Shown here: positions 7,871 through 18,000 of the stretch, piece by piece
How positions within the stretch are numbered: position 1 is the first letter of the stretch
Layout of the letters: the number at the start of each line of letters is the position of its first letter
Source: Streptomyces smyrnaeus
GTDB taxonomy: Bacteria > Actinomycetota > Actinomycetes > Streptomycetales > Streptomycetaceae
Direction of reading: 5' to 3'
Assembly (NCBI RefSeq): GCF_017676345.1
Contig: NZ_JAFFZM010000011.1
Span: 124,001 to 188,000 of the forward strand
DNA: 64,000 bases
Translations under genes and position numbers: made by a program
Notes under the pieces: generated by a model
What the model was told of the DNA's origin: nothing
The model's input: the letters and a program-made list of their open reading frames with translations, nothing else
Databases searched by the model: none

Positions 7871-9250
7871 TCAGGACCGCGCCGCCGCGCGGTCCTCGGA
7901 CCAGCCTTCCACCTCCTCGGCGGCGGGGACCGCCTCGCCGTTGCCTTTGGCCCGGCCGTTGCCGTTGCCGTTGCCGTTGGCGCTGCCATGACCGTTGCCG
8001 TTGGCGTTGGCATTGCCGTTGGCGCTGCCGTTGCCGTTGGCGTGCGAGCCGTTCCGGGAGCGGCCGTTGGAGCGGGCGGGGGCCCGACGCTTGGTCTCGG
8101 CCGCTGCCGGGCGCTGGTCCGGCTGCCCGGAGCCGGCCTCGTCGGTGGCCATGTCCAGGTCGCCGACCATGCCGTCGGACAGCTCCGCTGCGCCGACCAC
8201 GCCCTCGCGGCGCTCCCTGGCCTCCCTCAGCAGCCTGGCGCGGGTCTTGATGAACTTGGCGTTCATCTCGTCCACGGGGATGAACTTGTTGACCCCACCG
8301 CCGCTGATCCTGGGCTCCTGACGCGCCATGATCTTGTAGTCCTGCGGGTCCTGGACGTACTTCTCCAGGTAGCACTGGAGCGTCGACATGGCCCGTCGCA
8401 GCTTCTCATGCCGCAGGATCGGCTTGAGCTGGGGGAACTCGTAGACGCGGAAGATGTGTTCGGTGTGGTCGTCGTCGATGGGTGAGAACCACGACGTCGT
8501 CGCGAACGCCTCGGTCTCCACGTGCACCATGCACGGGAACGAGAAGGTGATGACGTAGTGGATGCTCCGCTCGGGGTTGTCCTCCTCCCCGTGGTCGAAC
8601 GAGTAACGGAAGGTCATCCCGTCGTCGTCCGTCTCCACGTGGTGATTGTGGATCATGGTGGCTTTGAGGTAGTTCTCCTTGCCGTCCAGCCCGAACTTCT
8701 TCTTCGTTCCGTAGAGGAACATGAAGTCCAGCCAGTTCAGCCAGTGATCCCGGTGCACATACGTCACGTGGTAGAACTCTTGGACACTTTCGATGTACCG
8801 CGTGTAGTGCACCGGTTTGTTCCACGAGATGGTGTCGTAGACCCGGTCGTTCTCCTTGATCTCGCGGGGCGCGATGATCTCCGGGAGTTCACTCTCCGGC
8901 CGGTCGTCGCCCCACCACACCCAGATCAGGCCGTGCTTCTCCCGGACCGGGTAGACCGGCACCTTCAACGATCCCGGGATCCGGGCGTCCCTGCCCATCG
9001 CCGGAGTCAGGGTGCACTTGCCCTCGGGGTTGAACAGGAAACCGTGGTAAGGGCATTCGATCGCGTTGCCCTTCATCCGGCCGTCACCGAGCCAGGCTCC
9101 CTTGTGCGGGCACCGAGCTCCCTGGCAGACCACGTTCCCGTCGAGGTCGCGCCAGAGCACCAGCTCCTCACCGAGACGGCGGATGCCTTTCGGTTTCTTG
9201 TCGGTGACATCCCCGGATATAGCCACGGGATACCACATATCGGGAATCAT
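7871..9250 (-). CDS. redG: RedG-like Rieske oxygenase (prodiginine carbocyclisation)
   Basis: 459 aa. The Rieske [2Fe-2S] ligands are visible as CPHKGAW and CPYHGFL (residues about 45-66). The mononuclear-iron region contains EFYHVTYVH (HX4H) near residue 160. RedG-family enzymes oxidatively cyclise undecylprodigiosin to streptorubin B, and McpG makes metacycloprodigiosin by another regiochemistry; the ring formed here cannot be told from sequence. Start ATG 9250 has AGAGGGA upstream. The gene follows redH, as in S. coelicolor. The C-terminal part after residue about 395 is a low-complexity Asn/Gly/Ala tail unlike the catalytic domain. Confidence 0.92.
   Translation of the reverse strand: MIPDMWYPVAISGDVTDKKPKGIRRLGEELVLWRDLDGNVVCQGARCPHKGAWLGDGRMKGNAIECPYHGFLFNPEGKCTLTPAMGRDARIPGSLKVPVYPVREKHGLIWVWWGDDRPESELPEIIAPREIKENDRVYDTISWNKPVHYTRYIESVQEFYHVTYVHRDHWLNWLDFMFLYGTKKKFGLDGKENYLKATMIHNHHVETDDDGMTFRYSFDHGEEDNPERSIHYVITFSFPCMVHVETEAFATTSWFSPIDDDHTEHIFRVYEFPQLKPILRHEKLRRAMSTLQCYLEKYVQDPQDYKIMARQEPRISGGGVNKFIPVDEMNAKFIKTRARLLREARERREGVVGAAELSDGMVGDLDMATDEAGSGQPDQRPAAAETKRRAPARSNGRSRNGSHANGNGSANGNANANGNGHGSANGNGNGNGRAKGNGEAVPAAEEVEGWSEDRAAARS
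7957..8043. repeat. Hexanucleotide tandem repeat in redG tail
   Basis: Irregular GTTGCC/GTTGGC units run for about 87 bp and encode the N-G/N-A tail of RedG (residues about 402-431). Unit sequence and length variation point to slippage expansion. Confidence 0.8.
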
Positions 9251-9338
9251 GCAGTCCCTCTCTCTTTCGAGTTTCCCGCCGAGCACCGGCGGGCTTTCCT
9301 GACCCGCGACACCGGCCCGTTGCGCCGCCGCCGTCCGG

Positions 9339-12041
9339 TCAGGAGTTCTCGACGACCTCGACCGTGCCGGCGTCCCCGTCGACCACGATCAGGTCCCCGG
9401 TGTGGATGACCTGCGTCGCGAACTTGGTGTTCACGACGGACGGCACATTGAATTCCCGCGCCACGATCGAACTGTGCGAGAGCATCGATCCGATGTCGGT
9501 GACGACGCCTCCCGCGATGGCGAACAGCGGGGTCCATGTCGCGTCGGTGTAGCGGGTGATCAGGATTTCTCCGGCCTGGAACTCGTCGGCCTGCCAGACG
9601 AGGTCCTCGATGACCCGGGCCCGGCCCACCACCCGGCCGGGGCTGGAACCGAGCCCCTCCAGGTGCTCCCCGTCGGGAACGGGCCGCACGGCGGAAGCCG
9701 GGTCGTGCTCGCCCACGAAGGTGAGCGGCGGCTCCGGCAGCCGCTTGTGGTATTCGTGCAGTCGCCGGGCTCCGTCGATCTTGGCCCGGTCGAACGCCTC
9801 CGCCTCGGACAGCTCACCGGCCAGATAGGCGCGGATGTCCTCGAAGTCGAGGTACGCCACCTCGTCCATGGAGTGCAGCACCCCGGCCTCCAGCAGGCGC
9901 CGGCCCACTTCGTAGACCACGTTGCGCACCAGCCAGATCGAGGTGATCATCGACATCCGGGTGACCTCGCGAAGCTCGCTGTAGGTCCGGTACATCGAGA
10001 TGGCCGCCTCCACGGCCCGCCGTTTGGGCAGCGGCAGTTGCTTCAGCACCGTGTGCGAGGCGTCCTGCCGGCCGCCGCTGCGCCGGAGGATGTCGTCGAT
10101 GGAGAACCCGTCCGCGGCGTAGCGCCGGATCATCTGGAAGACGTACGACGGGTCGTCGATCCACCGGGGATGGGTGATCTCCATCTCCTGCGGCCCGCGG
10201 GTGCCGTGGGCGCGCAGGAAGGGCTCCATCTGCTCCTGCCAGAACTCGCGGCCCTCCTCGTCGGCGCGGAGGGCTTCCTCGATGCCGTCCAGCGGCAGTT
10301 CCTCGATGAGTGCCAGCACCCGCGGCCGGTCCTTGGCGGCCTGGGCCACGGACCAGATCTCCTTGGCCGACTCCACGGTGCGCAGGTTCGACATGTCGGT
10401 CTTCACGCGGTTCTGCAGGTTGACGCCCTCGTCGCCGAGCCACTGCTTGCACAGCTCCGCCAGCACCGCGTAGAAGCCGAACGCGTGGATGTAGTAGGGC
10501 ATGTAGCCCACATGCATGTCGTGGAAGTACCCGAGGCGGCGCTTGAGCTCCATGTCCAGTTCGCTGCGGCCCATCCGGGTCAGGTCCAAAGCCCTGTCGC
10601 GGTCGAACTCATAGGCGCGGGAGGAGGACATCCGCTTGGCCCGGGCCTTCATGTCCGTCAGCTCGTTGGCGGTGGTGCGGAGCCAGAAGGCGATCGACAG
10701 GGCGTCGGTGAGGCCGCCGGGGAACCGGCCGAAGGGGTTCTCGTACCCGGTCAGGTCCACCTCCTCGCTGACGAATCGGCTGGTGAAGCGCCACTGGTCC
10801 CGGGTGGGCAGACACTGTGCCATCACATAGGCGCTGTAGGAGATGTTGAGGTAGACGTGCCCTTGCACATAGCCCATCGGCAGATCGGGGTCGCCGGTGA
10901 CCCGGGCGCCGAGGGCCGAGGTGCAGTCCAGGTGCACATGCTGCTGGTAGTACCGGGCGAAGCTCAGCCCCAGCGGGGTCATCAGCCCGACGAAGATCTC
11001 TCCGATGTCCATCCGCGACCACAGGGTGCCCTGCTCGATCGCTTCCTTCTGCGGGGTGACGTACGGACTGCGGGCGCCGCCCGGACGGTCACCGGACCCG
11101 GCGGCGGGGCGGGTGGTGATGGGCCGCGTCTGGAAGAACCAGAGCGCGCCGTCGCGCATCCCCCACTCGATGTCCTGCTCCGCGCCGTACCTGCTGCGCA
11201 ACCGCAGGGCGTGCCGGGAGAGTTCGGCCAGCTGCTCCCGCGACAGACAGGGCACATTGCGGGCCGCGGCCTCGACCCTGGTCATCCCGATCTTCCCGGG
11301 CGCCAGCGGGGCGCACTTGGTCACCTTGTGCCGGACCCGCTCCTCGACGACCTCGAGGGTGCGGTCGTCGACCACGAAGTAGTCGCTGGACACCCGGCCG
11401 GAGACCAGCCCCTCCCCCAGGCCCTGGCACGCCTCGACGACGATGCGGTGCGGGCGGGCGCTGACGGGGTCGACCGTGAAGGCGACACCGCTCACATCCG
11501 CGTGGACCATCTCCTGCACCACCACCGCGATGGCGCCGGGCGCGCTGTCGTCGTCGCGGTAGGCGCTGGCACGGTCCGACCACAGGGAGGCCCAGCAAGT
11601 GCGTACGGCGTCCAGCAGATCCGCGTCGCCGGACACGTCCAGGATCGTGTCGTGCTGGCCGGCGAACGACTGGCCCGCGGAGTCCTCGCGCAGGGCGGAG
11701 GAGCGCACGGCCACCCGGGGGCGCCCCAACCGGGTGTATCCGGCGAGGATCGCCTCCGCGATGGAGGGCGGTATCCCGGTGGCCAGCACCCGCTCCCGCG
11801 CGGAGCGGCTGTCGGTGCCGCGCAGTTCGGACGCCAGGCCGGTCTCGCTCAGATACGCGGCGAAGAGTTCGGTGGTGAGGCAGAAGGCGGGCGGTACCGG
11901 CAGTCCGTCCGCCAGCATCTCGCCGATCCGGGCGGCCTTCCCGCCGAGGACGGCCGGGTCGGGCTGCGGCTCCGCGCCGAGGAGGACGACCTGGTCGGCG
12001 TACGCCCCGGTGACCGGGGTGTCGGTTGCGTGCGTTGTCAT
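9339..12041 (-). CDS. redH: RedH, prodiginine condensing enzyme
   Basis: 900 aa, related to PEP synthase/PPDK. The N-terminal ATP-grasp nucleotide-binding domain begins VVLLGAEPQPDPAVLGGKAA and spans about 330 residues. A unique central domain (about 350-800) lies before the C-terminal swivelling phosphohistidine domain, with the catalytic His in SMLSHSSIVAREF. RedH and its Serratia homologue PigC join 4-methoxy-2,2'-bipyrrole-5-carbaldehyde with the monopyrrole (2-undecylpyrrole in Streptomyces) using ATP. Start ATG 12041 has AGGAG 8 bases upstream. It lies between redI and redG, the same position as in S. coelicolor. Confidence 0.96.
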   Translation of the reverse strand: MTTHATDTPVTGAYADQVVLLGAEPQPDPAVLGGKAARIGEMLADGLPVPPAFCLTTELFAAYLSETGLASELRGTDSRSARERVLATGIPPSIAEAILAGYTRLGRPRVAVRSSALREDSAGQSFAGQHDTILDVSGDADLLDAVRTCWASLWSDRASAYRDDDSAPGAIAVVVQEMVHADVSGVAFTVDPVSARPHRIVVEACQGLGEGLVSGRVSSDYFVVDDRTLEVVEERVRHKVTKCAPLAPGKIGMTRVEAAARNVPCLSREQLAELSRHALRLRSRYGAEQDIEWGMRDGALWFFQTRPITTRPAAGSGDRPGGARSPYVTPQKEAIEQGTLWSRMDIGEIFVGLMTPLGLSFARYYQQHVHLDCTSALGARVTGDPDLPMGYVQGHVYLNISYSAYVMAQCLPTRDQWRFTSRFVSEEVDLTGYENPFGRFPGGLTDALSIAFWLRTTANELTDMKARAKRMSSSRAYEFDRDRALDLTRMGRSELDMELKRRLGYFHDMHVGYMPYYIHAFGFYAVLAELCKQWLGDEGVNLQNRVKTDMSNLRTVESAKEIWSVAQAAKDRPRVLALIEELPLDGIEEALRADEEGREFWQEQMEPFLRAHGTRGPQEMEITHPRWIDDPSYVFQMIRRYAADGFSIDDILRRSGGRQDASHTVLKQLPLPKRRAVEAAISMYRTYSELREVTRMSMITSIWLVRNVVYEVGRRLLEAGVLHSMDEVAYLDFEDIRAYLAGELSEAEAFDRAKIDGARRLHEYHKRLPEPPLTFVGEHDPASAVRPVPDGEHLEGLGSSPGRVVGRARVIEDLVWQADEFQAGEILITRYTDATWTPLFAIAGGVVTDIGSMLSHSSIVAREFNVPSVVNTKFATQVIHTGDLIVVDGDAGTVEVVENS

Positions 12042-12060
12042 GGTGAGGTCTCCTGACCGC

Positions 12061-13149
12061 TCAGTCCAGCGCGAGCTGTGCGTTGGTGCCCGTGCAGGCG
12101 CGGAACTGCTCACCCGGGATGACCTGGGTGGCCTCGACATCGGTGAACCCGGCCTCCTCCAGTTGCTCCACCAGTTCGCCCTCCCGTGGCAGCGGACCGC
12201 CGAAGTCGGAGAAGTGGAACCACAGGTTGAGCGCTTCCAGGCCGGTGTTGCCGCCCTGGCAGGAGGTGGTCAGCAGAAGCTTGCCGCCGGGCGCGAGCAG
12301 CCGGCGCGCCCGGCGCAGCGTCTCGACCCGGTCGTCCTGCGGGAAGTAGTAGATGTTGTTGTGCATCGTGACCAGGTCGAACTGCGGCTCCAGGTCCAAG
12401 GTGCGCAGATCGCCCTGCCGGGTCTCGACCCGGTCCGTGAGCCCCCACTCGGCCATGTTGGAGGCGGCCTGATCGGCGACGTTCTTCTGCATGTCGATGG
12501 CGAGCGCCGAGAGCCTGGGGTTGAGCCGGGCGGCGTGGCGTACGTACGTCCCGCTGCCGCAGCCGACCTCCAGCAGCCGCACCGGCCGGGAGCGCTCCAG
12601 GTTGCGGTCGACGGCCGCCTCCACGAAGGACTCGACGACCCGGGTGGAGCGGGCAATGACCGCGCCGTCCTGGTCGTCCAGCGAGAAGCGCTCGCCGCCG
12701 CGCAGCATGTTCGGCCCGTGCAGCAGTGCCGGCACATGGAAGCGGATCACTTCCTCCAGCGCGGCGGCGACCGCGTCGTTGCCCGGCTGGGCCAGGAACT
12801 TCGCCGTGAAGCTGTTGAGCCGGTAGCAGCCCTCGCCCGTACCGAAGTCACCGAGCTTGACGCCCATGTCGAGCCAGGCACGGAGCCGGTCCTTCTCGGC
12901 CGGGCCGATCTGGAGCCTGTCGGCCAGCGACTCCAGGTCGCACGGCCGCGCCGCCAGGCAGCGCAGGACCCCCGAGTTGGAGGCGGACGCCAGGAAGGCC
13001 AGCCGGTAGGTCGGCTCGATCAGCCCCTTGGAGAGCGCGAGCAGCACCGGCAGTCGCGGATTGCTCAGCACTTTCAGTATCTGCAGCAGGTCGGTGACGG
13101 GCTCCTCGACGCGGCTGCGAACGGTGGTGGCGAGACTCAAGAGGTCCAT
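12061..13149 (-). CDS. redI: RedI, SAM-dependent O-methyltransferase
   Basis: 362 aa. An N-terminal winged-helix dimerisation region (about 1-150) is followed by a class I methyltransferase fold with SAM motif LLEVGCGSGTYV and the DMQKNV and GDLRTLDL segments. RedI is the proposed 4-O-methyltransferase giving the methoxy group of the bipyrrole half. ATG 13149 has AGGA 8 bases upstream and overlaps the last 13 bases of redJ; redH follows after 19 bases. The C-terminus resembles other small-molecule O-methyltransferases, so the exact acceptor oxygen is inferred from synteny. Confidence 0.92.
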   Translation of the reverse strand: MDLLSLATTVRSRVEEPVTDLLQILKVLSNPRLPVLLALSKGLIEPTYRLAFLASASNSGVLRCLAARPCDLESLADRLQIGPAEKDRLRAWLDMGVKLGDFGTGEGCYRLNSFTAKFLAQPGNDAVAAALEEVIRFHVPALLHGPNMLRGGERFSLDDQDGAVIARSTRVVESFVEAAVDRNLERSRPVRLLEVGCGSGTYVRHAARLNPRLSALAIDMQKNVADQAASNMAEWGLTDRVETRQGDLRTLDLEPQFDLVTMHNNIYYFPQDDRVETLRRARRLLAPGGKLLLTTSCQGGNTGLEALNLWFHFSDFGGPLPREGELVEQLEEAGFTDVEATQVIPGEQFRACTGTNAQLALD

Positions 13150-13970
13150 GGTGCGTTCCTTCGCGCGTTGACGGGCTGAGGTCCGGCGTCCGGTGCTGTG
13201 CGCACGTGGTCGAGCTCGTCGCGCAGCTGCCGCAGCAGTCGGTCCCGGGAGGGGCCGCCGTTCAGGAAGAAGTGGCCGCCGTCCAGGTGACGGCGCAGGA
13301 AGGACCCGGAGGTGTACGCACGCCACGCCTCCGTCTGCGGCGCGGAGGCGAGGGCGTCCCGGGAGGCGGAGAAGGCCGTCATCGGGCACCGCAGCGGCGC
13401 ACGTGGTCGCCATCGGTACGTCTCGCACACCCGAAGGTCGGCGCGCAGCACCGGCAGCCTGCGCTCGAAGTAGGCGGCGTCGACGGCCCGGTCCCGGTCG
13501 AGACCACCCAGGTCGCTGACCAGCTCGCGCAGCTCGTCGTCGGGCAGGAGGTGGTCTTCGCGCGTCCCGTACAGGTGGGGTGCCCTGCTGCCGGAGACGA
13601 ACAGGTGCGACGGTTCCGGCTCGCCTCGCTCGCGCAGTTCGCAGGCCACCTCGTAGGCCAGCAGCGCGCCCATGCTGTGACCGAACAGCGCGTAGTCGTG
13701 ACTGAGTTCCGCCTCCACCAGCGCGGTGGCCAGCGCCGTGACGAGTGGTTCGAGCGCCGTGTGGGGCGGCTCGCGCAGGCGCCGGCCCCGGCCCGGGAGT
13801 TGGGCGGGGACGACGTGGATGTCCGCTCCCAGCCGCTCCTGCCAGCCCCGGTAGACGGAGGCGGTGCCGCCCGCGTACGGGATGCACACCAGTGGCCGCG
13901 CCCCGGCGTCGCCGGCGGCCGGGCCGGGGAACCAGCCGGCCGTCCGGGAGGTGGTCTCAACGGGAAACAT
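13137..13970 (-). CDS. redJ: RedJ, type II thioesterase
   Basis: 277 aa alpha/beta-hydrolase with the nucleophile motif FGHSMGALLAYE (Ser near residue 98) and the C-terminal catalytic His in GGHFFLN. In S. coelicolor RedJ releases dodecanoate from the ACP RedQ so that the acyl-AMP ligase domain of RedL can load it. The gene overlaps redK by 14 bases upstream and redI by 13 bases downstream, so it is tightly coupled. ATG 13970 begins MFPVETTSRTAGWF. All catalytic elements appear intact. Confidence 0.93.
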   Translation of the reverse strand: MFPVETTSRTAGWFPGPAAGDAGARPLVCIPYAGGTASVYRGWQERLGADIHVVPAQLPGRGRRLREPPHTALEPLVTALATALVEAELSHDYALFGHSMGALLAYEVACELRERGEPEPSHLFVSGSRAPHLYGTREDHLLPDDELRELVSDLGGLDRDRAVDAAYFERRLPVLRADLRVCETYRWRPRAPLRCPMTAFSASRDALASAPQTEAWRAYTSGSFLRRHLDGGHFFLNGGPSRDRLLRQLRDELDHVRTAPDAGPQPVNARRNAPWTS

Positions 13971-15024
13971 GTGCGCGCCCCTCGTCGGAGTCCAGCCACG
14001 CGACGGTGCGGCGCATGCCCTCCTCGAAGTCGACCGTGCTCTTGAATCCGAAGTCCTGCTGCGCCCGCCTGATGCCGTAGGACTGATCGCGGTCGAACAG
14101 GTGGACGGTGTGCCGGGTCAGGATCGGGCGGGAGGAGATCTTCAGTGCGCCGTACAGCTTCTCGGAGAGGGTGGCGACGGCGGTGGCGACGGGAGCCGGC
14201 AGATTGAGCCACGGCGGCTTGACGCCCATTCCCGCGGCGAGCGCTTCCACGTACTGGCGCCAGGTCGTCAGCTCGGGGTCGCGCAGGTTGTAGACCTTGC
14301 CGACCGTCTCCTCGGACGTGGCGGCGGCGATCATGGCGTCGACGGCGTTGTCGACGTAGAGCAGACCGGCCGGAACCTGGCCGCCCCGGATGTAGAGCAT
14401 CTGCTTCTGCAGCAGGAGGTTGCCGATCTCGATCACGAAGTCCTTGCTGCGGGGCCCGTACACCGACACCGGCCGCACGATGGTGACCGGTACCCCGGTC
14501 TCGGCCGCGGCGTTGCGCACGGCGCGCTCACCGAGCAGCTTGCTGCGGTTGTAGGGCAGCCCGATGTCCTTGCAGCCGGCCGCCTCGTCGCAGGGCTGCT
14601 TGGGGTAGCCGTAGACATCGGTGGTGCTGACGTGCAGGACCCGGGCCACGGTGCCCGCCTGGTGGGCGGCCTCGACGAGCTGCCGGGCACCGTGGACGTT
14701 CGCCCGCTGGAAGTCCTCCCAGGGCCCCCAGTCCGCCGACATGCCCGCACAGTTGTAGATGTGGGTCACGCCCTTGGCGGCCCGGCACAGGCTGTCCGGA
14801 TCGTCCAGGTCTCCGGTCTCGATCTCGTCCGCCGCGTCACCGAACCCGGAGCGGTCGCTGCCGGGCCGTACGAGGACGCGGACGCGGTGGCCGAGTTCGG
14901 CCAGCCGCCGGGTGAGGTGGCCGCCGATGAAACCACTGGCGCCGGTGACCAGCACGTCGGCCGTGCCGTCCCGGGGCCCGTGGCTTACCGCGGCCGCACT
15001 GAGGTCATTGTCTTGGGTAGCCAT
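13957..15024 (-). CDS. redK: RedK, NAD(P)-dependent SDR (epimerase/3beta-HSD type)
   Basis: 355 aa extended short-chain dehydrogenase. The cofactor motif VTGASGFIGGHL lies near residue 26. The Tyr-Lys pair appears as YNRSK, and HVSTTDVYG is the serine-containing strand. In S. coelicolor RedK is required for 2-undecylpyrrole formation, reducing the 4-keto-dihydropyrrole released by RedL. ATG 15024 lies two bases after the redL stop, and the gene overlaps redJ by 14 bases. About 20 polar residues precede the Rossmann fold. Confidence 0.92.
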   Translation of the reverse strand: MATQDNDLSAAAVSHGPRDGTADVLVTGASGFIGGHLTRRLAELGHRVRVLVRPGSDRSGFGDAADEIETGDLDDPDSLCRAAKGVTHIYNCAGMSADWGPWEDFQRANVHGARQLVEAAHQAGTVARVLHVSTTDVYGYPKQPCDEAAGCKDIGLPYNRSKLLGERAVRNAAAETGVPVTIVRPVSVYGPRSKDFVIEIGNLLLQKQMLYIRGGQVPAGLLYVDNAVDAMIAAATSEETVGKVYNLRDPELTTWRQYVEALAAGMGVKPPWLNLPAPVATAVATLSEKLYGALKISSRPILTRHTVHLFDRDQSYGIRRAQQDFGFKSTVDFEEGMRRTVAWLDSDEGRAHVSR

Positions 15025-15026
15025 GA

Positions 15027-18000
15027 TCACACCAGAAGGTCGAGGGACTGTTCGAGGTCGGCTTCGCTGTGGTCGGCGTTGATGAAGAAGCGCAGTCGGC
15101 ACGCGTCGCGCGCCACGGCGGGATAGCCGATGGGCATGACGTTGACGCCCTGCTCCAGCAGCGAGTTGGACAGCGCCATGGTCTTGTTCCAGTCGCCGAC
15201 GATGACCGGGATGACGGCCGACGCACGCGAGACCCCGATGTCGAGGCCGCGCTCCCTGGCCCGGGTCCGGAAGAACTCGGCGAGCTGCTGCAGTCGTCCC
15301 ACGCGCTCCGGCTCGTCCCGGATGACCCGGAACGCCTCCAGGGCCGCCGCCGTGTTGGCCGGTGAGATGCCCGTGCTGAAGATGTGCAGGGGGGCGGTGA
15401 ACTTGAGGTACTCGATGATCGGGTGCCGGGCGGCGATGAAGCCGCCGAGACTGCCGATCGCCTTGCTCAGGGTGCCCATCCACAGGTCCACATCGGCGCG
15501 TGCGACGGGGAAGTGCTCGCCGATGCCGCGGCCCGTGCGACCGAGCACACCGAGGGAGTGCGCCTCGTCGATCATCAGCATCGCGCCGTGCCGCTGCTTG
15601 ACCTCGATGAAGCGTGGCAGCTCCGGAATGTCGCCGTCCTGGCTGTAGGCGCCCTCGATGACGACCAGCGCCCTGCGGTAGCGGGAGCGGCCCGCGGCGA
15701 GGATCCGGTCGAGTGCCTGCCAGTCGTTGTGCGGGAAGGGCCTGCGCTGCGCGCCGGAGAGGATGCAGCCCCGCACCGTGCTGTCGTGGCTCCACTCGTC
15801 GTGGACGATGAGGTCCTCCGGGCCGAACAGGTGCCCGACGGTGGCGACGTTGGTGGCATGGCCCCCGGCGAAGACGATGGCGGCCTCGGTGCCCAGGAAG
15901 GAGGCCACCTCGGCATCGAGCTCGTGGTGCAGGGGCGTCTCACCGAACAGCAGCGGCGTCGCCGAGCTGGAGGTGCCGTAGGTGTCGATGGCCTCCTTGG
16001 CCGCCTCCCGTACCCGCGGGTGGTGGGAGAGGGCTAGGTAGTTGAACGCGGCGAAGTTGACGGCCTTGCGGCCGTTGACGGTGACGACGCCGGAGTTGAA
16101 CCCCTCGTGGGTACGGCCGTAGGGGTTGTCACCGTGTGCGACGGTCTGCCGCAGGCGGTCCTGCAGTTCCGCGTACTCCGGCCACTCCTCGATGGTGTAC
16201 TCCGGCTTCACTACGGGCGCCGGTGCGGCGGTCGGCAGCCCGGGCGGCGACTGCGGCGTCGCCGACGGCGGCGGCGCCACGGCGGCCTGGTGGGCCACCG
16301 GCAGCTGCGCGCCCGCCTGCCGGCCCGCCCCGGCCCCGGTGAGCAGGTCGGTCACATCCCGCACGGTGGGGTCGTCCGGCAGATCGTGCCGCAGCCGCTC
16401 CGCCTCCAGCGGGAAGCAGGCCGAGATCCGGCGCTGCAGATCGGTACGCATCAGCGAGTCCAGCCCCAGGTCCGTGCCGAGCCTGGCGTACGCGGGAATC
16501 TGCTCGGCGGGGAAACCGCAGACCCGGGCGACACTCTCCAGCACGATCTCGCCGACAGCAGCCGGCGCGTCGGTGCCGGGCCGGGTCGTCAGCGGGTGGG
16601 GAGAGTCCGAGGTCGCCGGGAGGGGCGCGGCGGACGGGAGCGGCGGCGCGCCCCCGCCCGGCAGGCCGTCCACGGTGCCGTGGGAGCCGGTTGAGGGGTT
16701 CCCCGCACCGGATGCCGACGGCGCCGCGGGCGGTGTGAACCAGTAGGACTCGCGCTCGAAGACGGTGTGCGGGACCGGCACCCGCCTCGGCGGCGCGTCC
16801 CGGTCGAGCGCATGCCAGTCGACGTCACCGCCTGCGCAGTGCAGCCGGCCGAGCGAGCTGAGGAGCGTGGCCCATTCACCGGCGCCCCTGCGTACGGACG
16901 GCAGCCACAGGGGCCGTCCGTGCGGCCCCTCCCTCTCCTGCGTCATGGCCCGGCCGGCGGACAGGAGCGTGGGGTGCGGTCCGATCTCGACGAACGCGTC
17001 ACACCCCAGCCGTCGCAGGGTCGCGAACCCGTCGGCGAACCGGACGGTACCGAGCATGTGCCGCACCCAGTAGTCGGCGTCCACCCTCTCGACGCGTTCC
17101 CCGGTGGTGTCGGAGATCCAGGGGATGCCCGGCTGCCCGAAGTCGATGTCGTCCAGGCTCTTGCGCAGCGGGGCCGCTGCCGCGTCCATCAGCCCGGAGT
17201 GGAAGGCGTGCGAGACGGCGAGCGGGCGCACCTCGATCCGCCGTGCCTCCAGTGCTTCCCGCACCTCGTGGATGTCCGCCGCCGGCCCGGAGAGGACCAG
17301 ATGCCGGTCGGTGTTGACGGCGGCGACCGCCACCGACGGGAAGTCGGCGGATATCTCCCTCACGGTGTCGGCCTCGCCGACGCAGGCGATCATCCGTCCC
17401 TCACCGGGCTGCTCGTCCATGTGCCTGCCCCGCTCGGCGGCGAGCAGGAGCGCGTCCTCCAGGGACAGCACCCCGGCCGCACAGGCCGCCGGGATGGCGC
17501 CGACGCTGTGTCCGAGGACCGCGGCCGGGCGTACACCGAGCGCCGTCCACAGTTCGGCGAGGGCGGCCGAGAACGCCACCATCGCGGGCTGGCAGTACCG
17601 CGTGCTGCGCAGCCGCTCGTCCCCGTCCTCGTCGAAGAGGAGATCGAGCAGCGAGGTACCCAGCAGCGGGCGCGCCACCTCCTCGGCCCGGTCCAGGGTG
17701 TCGGCGAACGCGCTGTGCGCCGCGTACAACTCCCTGCCCATGCCGGCGTACTGCGTCCCCTGGCCGCTGAAGAGGAAGGCCGTCGTGGGCGCGGGTCCCT
17801 CCACGGTGCTGCCCCGGGTGACGGCCATCGACCGTTCCTCCCGTGCCAGCGCGGCGAGGGCGGCGTCGAGTTCCTCGGTCGTGGTGAAGGTGAGCGCGGC
17901 GCGGTGGGGCAGTTGGGTGCGGCCGGTGTTCGCCGCGTGGCACAGCGCGGCCGGCGACACGTCCTGGTGGGCGGCGAGATGGGTGCGGTAGCGATGGGCG

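Noticed and set aside
7957..8043. CRISPR-like repeat
   Set aside because: Six-base units without spacers, in frame with redG; simple tandem repeat.
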